The notes beneath the pieces were generated by a model. That model saw nothing but the letters and a program-made list of their open reading frames with translations, was not told where the DNA came from and did not search any database. From assembly GCA_963971285.1 (NCBI GenBank), contig OZ020244.1, forward strand, positions 19,840,001 to 19,904,000: a DNA stretch of 64,000 bases, given 5' to 3'. Source of the stretch: Astropecten irregularis (taxonomy: Eukaryota > Echinodermata > Asteroidea > Paxillosida > Astropectinidae). A program made the translations under genes and the position numbers. Positions 1 through 10,626 of this stretch are shown here, piece by piece (position 1 is the first letter of the stretch; each line of letters starts with the position of its first letter).

Positions 1-358
1 ATCTCTGTTTTCCAATCTTTATTTGTCCTTGTTGTCTGTTTCTTTTCTCTTGGTGTCTGAAAACACGTCACAAAAAGAAAGCTTTATGGTCTGATATTTT
101 CCTTGCTCTATGGTTTGAGGTTGGTTGCAATGCAGCGCGGAGGGTTTTGAAGAGGCAAAACAACTGCAGGAACTCTTTCAGCAATGCTGGGTTCGGATTC
201 AAGTCATAGTTTCATTGCTTATACACTAAAGCCGTCGTAAAATCAGTTACATGTACTTTAACAATAAAATAAATGAATGATTATCCCTTGAATTTGGAGG
301 AGAGAAACAAAAAGGGAGAGTGATGGTTAAGTTTATAATTCTTCTATCTTCTACATAC
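1..358 (-). other. Intron 8 (partial)
   Basis: This is the start of the intron after exon 8, running off the window edge. It is AT-rich, and I see no repeat or further exon in it. Confidence 0.6.
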
Positions 359-430
359 CAGTTCCATCCGTGTTGTCTTGATCTAGTCCATTACAGTCAT
401 AGCCGGCTGTGGCACTAGCTTCGATAAAAT
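359..430 (-). CDS. Exon 8 (last exon in window)
   Basis: The exon has acceptor CTCCCCTTGTAG|ATTTTATC with a long pyrimidine tract and donor GGAACTG|GTATGTAG. It is 72 nt, phase 1 at both ends and again a multiple of three. It reads D-FIEASATAGYDCNGLDQDNT and then DGT-G. The other two frames contain stops. The peptide is acidic with a short helix-like FIEASATAG. The gene continues to the left beyond the window, so the C-terminus is not seen. Confidence 0.8.
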
Positions 431-540
431 CTACAAGGGGAGAATAAGCTAAATATCAAATATCACTCACAAAGTATCAGAAAATGTCAGCTAAAATAAT
501 TACATTATACCTCCCTTGCTCTACGCCTCGACGCAGACAA

Positions 541-1200
541 ACTTAGTCCAGACTAACTTGGTCCAAAACTAACTTGGTCCAAAACTAACTTGGTCCAAAA
601 CTAACTTTGTCCAAAACTAACTTGGTCCAGACTAACTTGGTCCAGACAAACTTGGTCCAGACAAACTTGGTCCAGTCTAACTTGGTCCAAAACTAACTTG
701 GTCCAGACTAACTTGGTCCAGACAAACTAAGTCCAGACTAACTTGGTCCAGACCCACCTGGTCCAGACCAACCTGGTCCAGACTAACTTGGTCCAGACAA
801 ACTTAGTCCAGACAAACTTGGTCCAGACTAACTTGGTCCAGACTATCTTGGTCCAGACTAACTTGGTCCAGACTAACTTGGTCCAGACTAACTTGGTCCA
901 GACAAACTTAGTCCAGACAAACTTGGTCCAGACTAACTTGGTCCAGACTATCTTGGTCCAGACTAACTTGGTCCAGACTAACTTGGTCCAGACTAACTTG
1001 GTCCAGACTATCTTGGTCCAGACTAACTTGGTCCAGACTAACTTGGTCCAGACTATCTTGGTCCAGACTAACTTGGTCCAGACTATCTTGGTCCAGACCA
1101 ACTTGGTCCAGACTAACTTGGTCCAGACTAACTTGGTCCAGACTATCTTGGTCCAGACTAACTTGGTCCAGACTATCTTGGTCCAGACTAACTTGGACCT
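541..1200. repeat. Minisatellite, 15-bp unit GACTAACTTGGTCCA
   Basis: About 44 tandem units of a 15-bp sequence, with variants (AAAACTAACTTGGTC in the first part; TATCTTGGTCCA and CAAACTTAGTCCA later). Because 15 is divisible by three and the unit lacks stops in several frames, it produces long artefactual ORFs on both strands with pentapeptide periods such as LVQTN, LVWTK and SLDQV. These are not genes: there is no start context, no flanking coding sequence, and the tract lies in intron 7. Higher-order blocks are visible (the TATCTT variant recurs in the 840-1190 part), suggesting recent expansion. Confidence 0.97.
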
Positions 1201-1718
1201 GGATTGACATCACCCGGGTATCTACCTCGGATTAATATAATGACCCCTGGACCTGGACTATATACTAGCTTGAGCCAGATTTGCATGACTAGGACTTAAG
1301 TATGAATTCGTACACTACTTGAGGACGTTCTTAATTTGCCCAGACAAACTTGGCTCAGAATACTCTGACCTAAAAACCGAGGTTAGCTGACACATTTAAT
1401 TGGTCCCTGGAGGGTAGCATATATCTGAAATAATAGGCAGTGGCCGTGAGAGACCGTGTTTTATAATAAGCGTAAAGAAAATTCACATAAAACCTTTGAA
1501 AGTAAGATTAGTTCACCGGTTCCTGGCTTTCTGTACCAAGTAGGAAATTGCAAATTGTGAAGTCCAGATTGAGTCTCATGCTCTTATACTCTTACATCGC
1601 GAGTGCCAAAAGTGATCTGAATTTAGAATGGTTGTTTGAGCATTTGGCAACCTACTTGCTCAAAGCTGAGAGGACGGCATTCAAAACAGTGCTAAAAGAT
1701 ACACATTATAGACTATCC

Positions 1719-2082
1719 TTAAAGCTAATTTCATACTTTGGTTTTTGTCAAAGAAATACAGATTCATGGGCGAAAATATCAAATGAGATACAGTAGGCCT
1801 AACAGTCATCTGTGAAAATTCCAGTCCCATACGGTGCCCACTTTTTGAGAAAACAGTGAAAAACTTCCACAGTATTTCTGAAGTTTTTTCTCTTTTATTT
1901 TTGATCCTTAAAAGATCAACAAATCTTTAAAAGATCAAAAAAAAATTTGATCACTTGTTTTACTCTTTTCTGGATAAAAACAACATTTCAGGCAGATACA
2001 TTTTAACGGTAGGTTTCTACCATGACCATCTTTACCACATTTTTGTTTCGGTATGCTACCAATGTATGATACTACCTTTAAA
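1719..2082 (+). mobile_element. MITE family A copy (TTAA-type)
   Basis: It starts TTAAAGCTAATTTCATACTT and ends CAATGTATGATACTACCTTTAA, so it has inverted ends. The interior matches the other family A copies (TTTGTCAAAGAAATACAG, CCCATACGGTGCCCAC, a TTTTAAAAGATC segment). Confidence 0.85.
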
Positions 2083-2150
2083 TGGTTTACAGCTAACTTT
2101 ATTTGGCAGACGTGGACGCATGTTCATAAGTTCATGTTGCATATACTCAC

Positions 2151-2174
2151 CTTGTAAATGTACGGCAGCCACAG
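2151..2174 (-). CDS. Exon 7: 24-nt microexon
   Basis: The microexon has acceptor TTTGTTATTCCAG|CTGTGG and donor TTTACAAG|GTGAGTA, both strong, exactly 24 nt apart. At phase 1 it adds eight codons with the split ends: S-VAAVHLQ-D. Because the length is a multiple of three it can be skipped without a frameshift. It joins exon 6 (STLA-S) to exon 8 (D-FIEAS). Microexons of 3-27 nt in animals are often neuronal cassettes; alternative use here is inference. Confidence 0.78.
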
Positions 2175-2449
2175 CTGGAATAACAAAACGAAAACAGAAA
2201 TAGCAAAATTACTTCATGAATAAATTGAAAGCGATATCAAGCGGTTAAATAAGACTAATACTTCCTGTTGAGTTTGATAATCTGTGCCTTTAATTTTAAT
2301 CAGACTTGTATGATTGTGAACGTAAGCTTTGCAGTTTGCAGTGGACTTTTGTTAAAAGCTTGTATGAGACTGAAGAAATTTGGTTCTGTCGTGGAACCAT
2401 GAGGAGTAATGTCGAGGCTCCGGCATAATGATGACGCTCTAATAATAAG

Positions 2450-2671
2450 GGCCTGTTTGTTTCGGCACACGATCAGTGATCTTGCAGATCCACGTCCCGT
2501 ATGCAGGATACGCCATAATGGGATCCGGATCAGCAGGATCCCGGATGGATTTGCGAAACAAGGGGCCTGTTTGTTTCACGCAAAGGATCCGTTATTTTGG
2601 GATCCACCTCATATGCAGGGTAAGCTAAAATGGGATCCGGATCCGCACGATTCGTCATAAACAAACAGGCC
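2450..2671. mobile_element. MITE-like element with GGCCTGTTTGTTT ends
   Basis: GGCCTGTTTGTTTC occurs at 2450 and again at 2564, and its reverse complement AAACAAACAGGCC ends the unit at 2671. The interior carries repeated GGATCCGGATC motifs and a CATATGCAGG / GTATGCAGG word. It reads as one element (2564-2671) preceded by a second, half copy. Confidence 0.75.
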
Positions 2672-3293
2672 AAAGCAGTCTCTGAGTAGCAGTCTTTAGC
2701 AGGTATCACGTGGTTTCCCTGTGACACACCTTATAATTAACAGCAATTTCATTTGCTTTGGTAAGCAATGTTTGTGGGTATGTTTTTTTCCATATGATCT
2801 CAGATACAATGTACTAGTTTCCGGTTCCCGTAAAAGCTACTTTTTTTCTGCTGCCTGCACCCTTTCCAAAACTTGACCATGGAGCTATATAGTAACCTTT
2901 CCCATCAAAATTGTTTTCCAGGACAAAACCTTCACTGAGGGCCATACTTTTGGTAAGCCATACAGCCTCTGGATAAAATAGTTAATCAATCATTCAGACT
3001 TAATGCGATATGTAACAGCATTGGTCACTGTCCCTGTACCGTACTAGGCTTAGTAGCTTACATCACCATTTTGGACAATATCAGATAAAACGTGAATTCG
3101 TCAAAAACGGTCCCATTCCTGATGAAGGCCGCACGGTATGGGTCACTCTCTTTCAGGGAAGCGACGAAAGACATTTTGCATCATCATCACAAACATATCA
3201 TTGCAATCACAAAACATCTACGATAGCCTATACAAATTTAATGAACCTTTGTGAGACGGGCACAAGGAATCAAGGATACCTCAACAGCCTCCT

Positions 3294-3536
3294 GGGGCCA
3301 ATTTCATAGAGCTGCTTAGCACACAAATTCGCCAAGCATGACATTTCTGTCTTAGGTAAAAACAGGATTAACGACCAAATTTCCATGTGTTGTGTATCAC
3401 TTGCAATTGTTCTTTGGCTGTTGTTCACTGACCATGAATATCAAATCGAATTTTCAATGGTGGTTTGTTTGATTGGGCAAGGCGTTTTTGTACTAAGCTA
3501 TTTTTTTGTGCTAAGCATCTCTATGAAATTGGCCCC
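3294..3536. mobile_element. MITE, GGGGCCAATTTCA family, copy 1
   Basis: Ends are GGGGCCAATTTCATAGAG and CTCTATGAAATTGGCCCC, exact inverted repeats. The interior has CTTAGCAC / GTGCTAAGC words facing each other and AACAGGATTAACGACC shared with the copies at 7503, 8546 and 55935. Confidence 0.92.
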
Positions 3537-4183
3537 AGATTCTGTGGCCATCTGCATACCGTAACGTATAACGGATAAAAACCGTCACTTCTATACCAAA
3601 AAATCCGCGTTTAGTCCTTGTGGGATCATGGATTATACTTGCCATACGAATGTTCGTGCAGTAATATGTGCGTATTTCACGTTTATAACTAAGGATTTCT
3701 TGCTAACTCGATCAGAGCAAAAATTCGGTGCTAACCCTGTATAAGCGAACAATGATGCGTCCGATGCCATGGTTCCGCTTACTGCAAGTCTAGAATCGGC
3801 GCACACGGGCACAACTTTCTCTGCCCTCGAGATCCTATATCATGGCTTAGGGAGGGATTTTAAGATGATCGTAGTTGGCATAACAGCTAAGGATTTCTCG
3901 ATTACTCGGCTAACCATGAAATGTATAGGTGCCAATCATTTGTAAGCAAAGAATGGGAATCATAATCGCTGAAATCTGTGCCTTACGAAGCCCCACCTTG
4001 TACACTACCGGCACGATTACAGAGAGGCCACTATAGGCCTTATTCATGGCGCATCCATTTTTGTCATCTTCCTTGAATACCCTTCGCAAAAGTTGACGCT
4101 AATTCTAAAATGAAAACGTGTACCAGACGATTCTGAATCCAAGCCTTGGTTTGATTGCACTGCTTAAGATGGAGGATGGATGC

Positions 4184-4208
4184 ACCTTATTCACTGCGTG
4201 AATAAGGT
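4184..4208. repeat. Perfect hairpin, 11-bp arms
   Basis: ACCTTATTCAC and GTGAATAAGGT flank a TGC loop. It stands alone; no flanking element was identified. Confidence 0.6.
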
Positions 4209-5638
4209 CTAGAGCCTCTATCCCCAGCGTAGGCGAAGACTGGGGACCGCTGCGCCGTGCTGAGCAGAGCGTTCAGGAGGAGCAGAATCTTGTGTAACTG
4301 ACGAGGTTGGATCAGGAGTGGGGGGAGACCTCCCCCTGCACGTCCCTCGCGTTCCGTCGCATCTCATTCTCATCTGCCCCTCATTATTAGGCTCTTGCCG
4401 TGCAGGCACGCCAGACTCTTGCACCCGGACATACCGTAATTCGATGCAACACGAACGTGTGTCTAATTTGACATTGTACTGTCATCATAATGAGCCTACA
4501 TCAGTAAAGCCAGACTCTAACGAGATGATTGATGGATGTTTCCCATCACTCTATGCACTGGGAGCTTTTATACCAGACGCAGTTCCCTCTCTCTCTCCTT
4601 TGATCAATCAAACAATTATAATGTGTCCATCACTACTACTAGAATGATCAGTTTTCGGTCCCTATAAATGACGGGATGTGCAATGGCAATGTCTCTTCGC
4701 CATTCTAATTCCTATCAACTCGCCCCACCATCACCGAACAGATTAATAGCAGAGGATACCCTATCCAACGGGATGGCACAATGGCTCAAACATGTAAAGC
4801 CAGGTTTCACAGGAGCTGTACAGGCACGGAGATGTGTAATTCATGTAAAGATCAGAGTTGAAGATGGATGGGAAAACAAACACTCCCGTTACAGTTGTAC
4901 ACAAGGCTGTATATGCTCGCTGAAACCCAAATAGACCCCCGAAATGCACTTTAACACAGTAACTGAACGAGCAAGACCTCTTTGTCTCCGCTCTCTCAAT
5001 ATCATCTCTGAACCACTCGACATTTGGAGCGTTCACCGGGTGTCCACGACCTTAAACAGAACTGATGAGCCTTCGACCACGCAATGCTTCAAAATGGTAT
5101 AATGCTGATGTGTGAAGTTAAGTGGGTTTAAGTGGGTCTAAGGTGATATGGCACGCCATTATTCGCCTCCTTCTATAGCCATTGAGGTGGGATGGATAAG
5201 TAGGAAAGCGCGTCTCGCGTACAGGCTAAAAGTACTGCTAGGGCATATAGCCTATAACAGCAACTTGCAGAATCATTTGTCTGTTAAGAGAAAGTGGATT
5301 CGCAGACAACTTTTACAGTTCGCACTGAAAAACGTACTACAGTAGAACTTGTAACTTGTTTTTGAAAATGATGTCCTGTGCCTTCCTCCCACATGTCCTC
5401 CCACGGGTCCGAGTTTGTTGACGATCTAAGGAGCATGGTATCATGTCTCCTCACTAGGATTTGCCTCCAAATCCCCCTGGGGACGCTTCAATTCCCTGAC
5501 AACATGTCGGCCGCCCACCCACAACCTCTCCTGTTTGTCCCGATGTGTCTTGTGCCTCCCCCAACGGTTTAATTATGACATGGATTTCTCGCTGTATGTA
5601 TGAATTTTATAATGCACATTTTCTAAATGTTGACTTAC

Positions 5639-5766
5639 ATGCTAGTGTTGAGCTGGCCGTGCTCATGATGCTGCATCGGTGTTCGTTCCCTATGCTTGGT
5701 GGGAAGAGTAGATCACCGTGATGGGGAGGGGAGCTCGATCCAACGGCTCCCGTCTCTTGTACGCCA
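5639..5766 (-). CDS. Exon 6
   Basis: The exon has acceptor GTGATCTTGCAG|TGGCGT and donor CTAGCAT|GTAAGTC, 128 nt, phase 2 in and phase 1 out. AG from exon 5 plus T gives Ser, then GVQETGAVGSSSPPHHGDLL, FPPSIGNEHRCSI and MSTASSTLA. It is open in only one of the three frames, the one required by exon 5. It is separated from exon 5 by a 13.8-kb intron that holds many repeats and one large minisatellite. Confidence 0.82.
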
Positions 5767-5875
5767 CTGCAAGATCACAACACAAAATACACATGAATAA
5801 TTTGGAGCTCACGTGAACATCTTTCATCGTTAATTGATGTAACACTTAGTAGCAATCCATATAGGTTTATAGGTA

Positions 5876-6060
5876 GGCCTACTATCACACTTTGCGGGTA
5901 GGAAACCAAACCATAAATGTTCACAGATTTACGCATAACTCACAGGGCATAAAGATAGACGTGGTACAAACATACCGTCACAATTTTTGTTTCTGCCTGA
6001 AATGCTATATTTGTTCAAAAATGAGTAAGACAAAATACCGAATACAGTTCTGATCTCTGA
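5876..6060 (-). mobile_element. Partial TTAA-type MITE (family A/B hybrid)
   Basis: CTACTATCACACTTTG followed by TTCACAGATTTACGC, TACCGTCA and CCTGAAATGCTATATT, recognisable as the right half of the TTAA-type element read in reverse. The other half is missing. Confidence 0.6.
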
Positions 6061-6721
6061 GATGAAAACCTCACAATTATTACACTAAGGTCTAACAATT
6101 TCGCGTATCAATTGCAATGGGTTTTCGCTGTTTACTACTGTTTTCAATTACTTATCGAGCAGAATATTCCACATGTTTGTTTTCATTCCATGACAAATCA
6201 AATTATGAACAGACCGCAGCTGGTCTATCAACTTTACCAATTAAGTATGAAACTACCTTTTTTAAACTAATTTCGCTCATTATCTCCTCCACGCAAAATG
6301 CGTAGGTTTAACGAGTATCGGGCACAAACAGTTAACTCAATTTATAAAGCACATGAATTGATTTTCATAAATACTGAATCTGGTTTATCGTGCCTTAACC
6401 ACGTGCTGCATGATGCAGTGATACAAGACCTATACAACGGAAGAAACAGAACGTGCAAGAAACATATTCATCAAATACTGGTTTTTATTTTGTTTTTATC
6501 TTGGATCAAGATGCTGAAAAAACTAAACTGACCAATATTACTAACCAATGTTTGGACAATATGGCCTGAAATTAGTACATCAAAAGTTAAGACGATAAAG
6601 CCTACCTAGATAGAACTGTCCAGATATAATAAGGCTGGTATAGTGATGACAAACATTATTATTTTACTGTAGTTTTTACAAACTAGTCACACAGCATATA
6701 CGGTATCCTGCAATAGAAGAT

Positions 6722-6960
6722 TTCATTTGCAAAAACAGATAACTCCTCTGTTGAAAAATTTACATTATCATCACGGATGCTTCCATTTTATTTATTGAAG
6801 GATACACCAATACATTCCGTTTTTCCCATTTTCTGTACTTTGTTAAATTTGCAATAAATTAATAAGTACAATAAGTCCAAATGTACGCGATTTCCATGAA
6901 TATGTAAAGCATGATTACATAAATTTTTCATAAATGGAGTTATCTGTCTTTGCAAATGAA
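6722..6960. mobile_element. MITE with about 40-bp TIRs (TTCATTTGCAAA)
   Basis: The left end TTCATTTGCAAAAACAGATA and the right end TATCTGTCTTTGCAAATGAA are inverted repeats that extend about 40 bp into the element. The 133-codon ORF overlapping it on the minus strand is a by-product. Confidence 0.85.
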
Positions 6961-7502
6961 CTCTTCGTACTACTATGCCTACTATCTGGTTTTTGTTTTC
7001 GCTGCAAAAGAAACGGCTCGTTTGTGTCACACATAGAAACGATACAACTGTAAACGAGATGCTAGAATCGCAACAATAATTTTGTACATTGAAATAACAC
7101 AAACAGCAAGAGAGAAAAATCCGTAGGCGACGAAATCCAAGATGTTTAGAACCAACAAACACGAGGCAAGTTGAACCCATAGCGATCACAGACTCTCAAA
7201 TGACATGAGGAGGGGGCGGGGTAAACACAACTGTGGGGGCTCAAGGGCATGTTAGATAAAGGGCCGTCCACAAAGTACGTACGCACGAAATGCCAACTTC
7301 TTTTTGGACTTCCCCTCAAGTTCTCCGGGTACCTTGCTTTAGCATCTTTAAAATGTCAAGTAATATTCTACATCCAGACCGGTTGTTGGGACGTCGCCTT
7401 CAAATTAATTTGACCAAAGTGAACAGGTTTTTATACAGGTATGATGTATTTTACTATTTTTCTTTTGTTGAATAAGAAAAAGAGGGAAACAAACACAGTC
7501 CA

Positions 7503-7733
7503 GGGGCCAATTTCATAGCACAAAAATTCGCCAAGCATGACATTTCTGTCTCAATAAAAACAAGATTAACAACCAAATTTCCATGTGTTATGTATTACTT
7601 GCAATTATTGTTTGGCTGTTGTTCGCTGACCACGAATATCAAATCGAATTTTCAATGGTGGTTTGTTTTATTGGACAAGCAATTTTTGTGCTAAGCAATT
7701 TTTGGTGCTAAGCAGCTCTATGAAATTGGCCCC
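7503..7733. mobile_element. MITE, GGGGCCAATTTCA family, copy 2
   Basis: Same ends and interior as copy 1 (ATTCGCCAAGCATGACATTT, TGTTCGCTGACCACGAATAT). It lacks the GAGCTGCTTAGC segment next to its left end. Confidence 0.92.
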
Positions 7734-8545
7734 TGGTGCTTTTTGTCCTCTCTCTTCGGCGCGCGATATGATGAATGCAATTTCTTTTGTTTGCTTACGG
7801 AGTTACGGTACGCACTGACCTGAACCACCCCTCCCCTGTACGCACGCATGGCGTACGCATCGGTACCAACCCCCCTCCGTGCACGTACTTTAGTAGATGG
7901 CCCCATACCGCAGTGACACGGCCTGATTTCATCCGCTATACCTACCTGTCAGACAAACCAGAAATTGTATAGAGCATTTTACCTATACCCCTGAAGGACG
8001 CTGCACTTAACAGACGGATTATCCCTTCCATTATAATCATCATCGTCATCATTATTATTATAATTTTCTATAATTCATTGCGCAATATTTTCACTAGATC
8101 CTGAATTTTTCTGCTGTCTTTAATTTCCCCATTGTTGCCCGCCAACCTCGCCGCCCACACGAGCTAGAAACTGCCCACCAGGGCAAACATATAAAATGCA
8201 AAGTTAATGAGCCTTTCGCAATAATAGCGTCATATGTCGATAGTTGTTGAAATGTCGGAGCCAATTACTCTTAATTCCTCGTACGCCTACTCGATTACAA
8301 TCCCACACAGTAATATAATTGCTTGTTATCTGGCGTAAGCCTTGAAAAAACAAATCACACATTTGATGTTGTAGACATTATTCAGAGCTCGTTGGGATAG
8401 ATATTCACGGCCACGTGTATGGCAGTAATGGGAAGTAAGTATCCATCAAAAAAATAATCTAAGGTAGTCCTATGGAAAGACTATCACATCATATGGGCAA
8501 CATTTGAATTTCGATTCGGGTGTTGTATGGGATAAACACTAAACA

Positions 8546-8786
8546 GGAGCCAATTTCACGACCCTGCTTAGCACAAAACTATTTGCTAACCATGAAATTT
8601 CTGTCTTAATAAATACAGGATTTTCAAATTTCCATTTGATATTAAGGTCAGTACAGCGAACAACAGCCAAAGAACAATCACAAGTGATACACAACTCATG
8701 GCCATTTGGCTGTTAATCCTGTTTTTATTAAGACAAAAATTTCATGTTATATTTTTTTGTGCTAAGCAGGACCGTGAAATTGGCCC
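8546..8786. mobile_element. MITE, GGGGCCAATTTCA family, copy 3 with inverted core
   Basis: Ends are GGAGCCAATTTCACG and CGTGAAATTGGCCC. The middle (about 8640-8745) is in the opposite orientation relative to copies 1 and 2: ACAACAGCCAAAGAACAATC here against TTGTTCTTTGGCTGTTGTTC there. Recombination between hairpin arms would explain this. Confidence 0.88.
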
Positions 8787-9037
8787 TAGAACTTATGCAA
8801 TGACGTCACCATGCCGCCATCTTAGAGAAAAAAAACCTGACTGGCACAAAAAGTCAAAAACAATGAAAAGTGTGCGGATGTTACGAGCGACTCACACAGA
8901 GAATTATTAGCTATCAACTTTCTGAAGTTGATCTCTATGGCAGAGGGCGCCCTATCGTGGAATGACGTCATGAGTTCAAGTTCCATCCCATAAAAGCTTG
9001 GAAGCCAACGGACCGATCCGACGGCGCGATATACTGT

Positions 9038-9230
9038 CTGCCATTTCTGGTGTGTCCCCACCTGCCGTTTGTCCGGCAACAAAAGAATGTACGCTCCGCC
9101 GCACTCTATAATTGCAGTGTGTACGTCCCATGTTTGGGGGACGTACACGTACACCCTGCAACGGTGCAGTTGACGTAAATTCTTTTGTTGCCGGACAAAA
9201 CACGGGCGGGGACACACCAGTAATGGCGGA
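9038..9230. mobile_element. MITE with about 48-bp TIRs (CTGGTGTGTCCCC)
   Basis: The arms pair over CCATTWCTGGTGTGTCCCC and TTTGTCCGGCAACAAAAGAA, giving about 48 bp of near-identity around a core that itself contains inverted GGGGGACGTACACG-like words. A degenerate relative with GTGTCCCCGTCCACCTTGTG lies at 24163. Confidence 0.9.
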
Positions 9231-10399
9231 TCGGTGTATAAGGTGAACAGAAAAGATTTGTATGAGTGCAAAACAAAAGTAACAAAACACACGGTCTCGG
9301 TGGAGGTACTTCCGGCTTGGCATTCTATACTGGCCGGACGTACGTCGACCTAAACACCCACCCCTAAGGGCTTGCACAAACATATTTTACTCGTACAGTG
9401 AAAGCCCCCCTAGAGAAAGTACATAATCCGCTTCTTTACATTGTGTTGTTGAATTTCGTCGCGTGCAAAACATGCATTTGTTCATGTTTTGTCGACTTCT
9501 ATTTTCGTCTCTTCTCTTGTCAACATAAAAACATTCGGTTTACAAGTTATCCTAATGAATTATTCCAGAATAAGTATAGAAAAACCACACATTACAACTA
9601 TGGCGGCCGCTGCAGTATCCAGTTACCCATGATGTATTTCGTTTTTCGCATCACTATCATTTTGATTTGATACAAGGAATATTATATCCACACGCCTGCA
9701 ACAAGACAAGCACAAACACTGCCGCCCGCCCTCGTATTGGTTTCAGTTCCAAGAATTTAAATTATGGGAACGGAGTATCCTATGTCCAATCCGGCCAGCC
9801 CAGATTTACACGAGATCACGCGGTAAATAACGAGAGATTACAGATGACATCACATCATGGGGATTTGAAGCATAGCACTGATTAAGGGAAAGTAAATACT
9901 GACGAATGCGTCGGATTTCACGTTCATTCAACTGCGGATAGTTTACCGTGGTCACACCGCGACACTGAGCCGCTTAACAAAAAGGACGACCGTTCGTTAT
10001 CTCCTGCCGAGCATTCCCAGACGCGAAAGTTGTTTGTTCATTAAAACCTGTCTTTCTGCCCATCGTCATTTCCCAACACGCCATGATTAGAAATTGGCTC
10101 CATCATGATTTCCCGTTAACAACTGGAGGCTTGTGCATCAATCTGCATCTGCTTTTTTGTCTTTATGAGCCCTTAATATACAATGAAACGAATATGACAA
10201 CATTTCAAGATGACATATCTTACTCATGGGTTGCAAAAATATTAGTTTCAATGTTTAAAATGAAAGTACAATTCTTATTTCCACTCAAAAATTCAGGAAA
10301 TACATACAAATGTATGCACTGTACAATTAAGAAACAACATTTTATTTATCAATCAGGAAATCTAATGTTTCTATTTTTAAAGATATAATTACTGAAAGG

Positions 10400-10626
10400 T
10401 ATAAAAAAAAGACTCAATTTTTCTTATAAAACATGAAGAATGGTTTTGATCTTACCCCGATATCCAAACTGTTTTCGGTCTTTGTTTTACTAATTTCTGG
10501 ATAAACTCACCATTTCAGGCGAAAATATCTTAACGCTATTCTTTCTACCAGCACCATCTTCATACCCTGAAAGTTATACTTAAATCTGTGAGCATTTCTG
10601 TTTGGGTATGTTACCAATCCTTTAAG
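10400..10626 (+). mobile_element. MITE family B partial copy (TTAA-type)
   Basis: Contains AATGGTTTTGATCTTACCCC, TTCTGGATAAACTCACC, CATTTCAGGCG and the right end GTTACCAATCCTTTAA. The left terminus is missing or eroded. Confidence 0.75.

Larger units (their letters stand above)
431..2150 (-). other. Intron 7
   Basis: This intron lies between the microexon and exon 8. It holds the 15-bp minisatellite (541-1200) and a TTAA-type family A element (1719-2082). The stretch 1200-1718 shows nothing recognisable except a decaying edge of the minisatellite vocabulary up to about 1345. Confidence 0.75.
2175..5638 (-). other. Intron 6
   Basis: Contains the GGCCTGTTTGTTT element (2450-2671), a GGGGCCAATTTCA element (3294-3536) and a hairpin at 4184-4208. 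The stretch 4210-4430 is markedly GC-rich with a Pro/Ser/Arg-rich open frame on the minus strand (4218-4424) but no acceptable splice borders. I see nothing recognisable in 2680-3290, 3540-4180 and 4430-5638. Confidence 0.7.

Noticed and set aside
727..1213. Three long overlapping ORFs on both strands with pentapeptide repeats
   Set aside because: They are produced by the 15-bp minisatellite and lie in intron 7; no start context or flanking coding sequence.
8822..9383. 156- and 135-codon minus-strand ORFs
   Set aside because: They overlap each other and a hairpin MITE (9038-9230).
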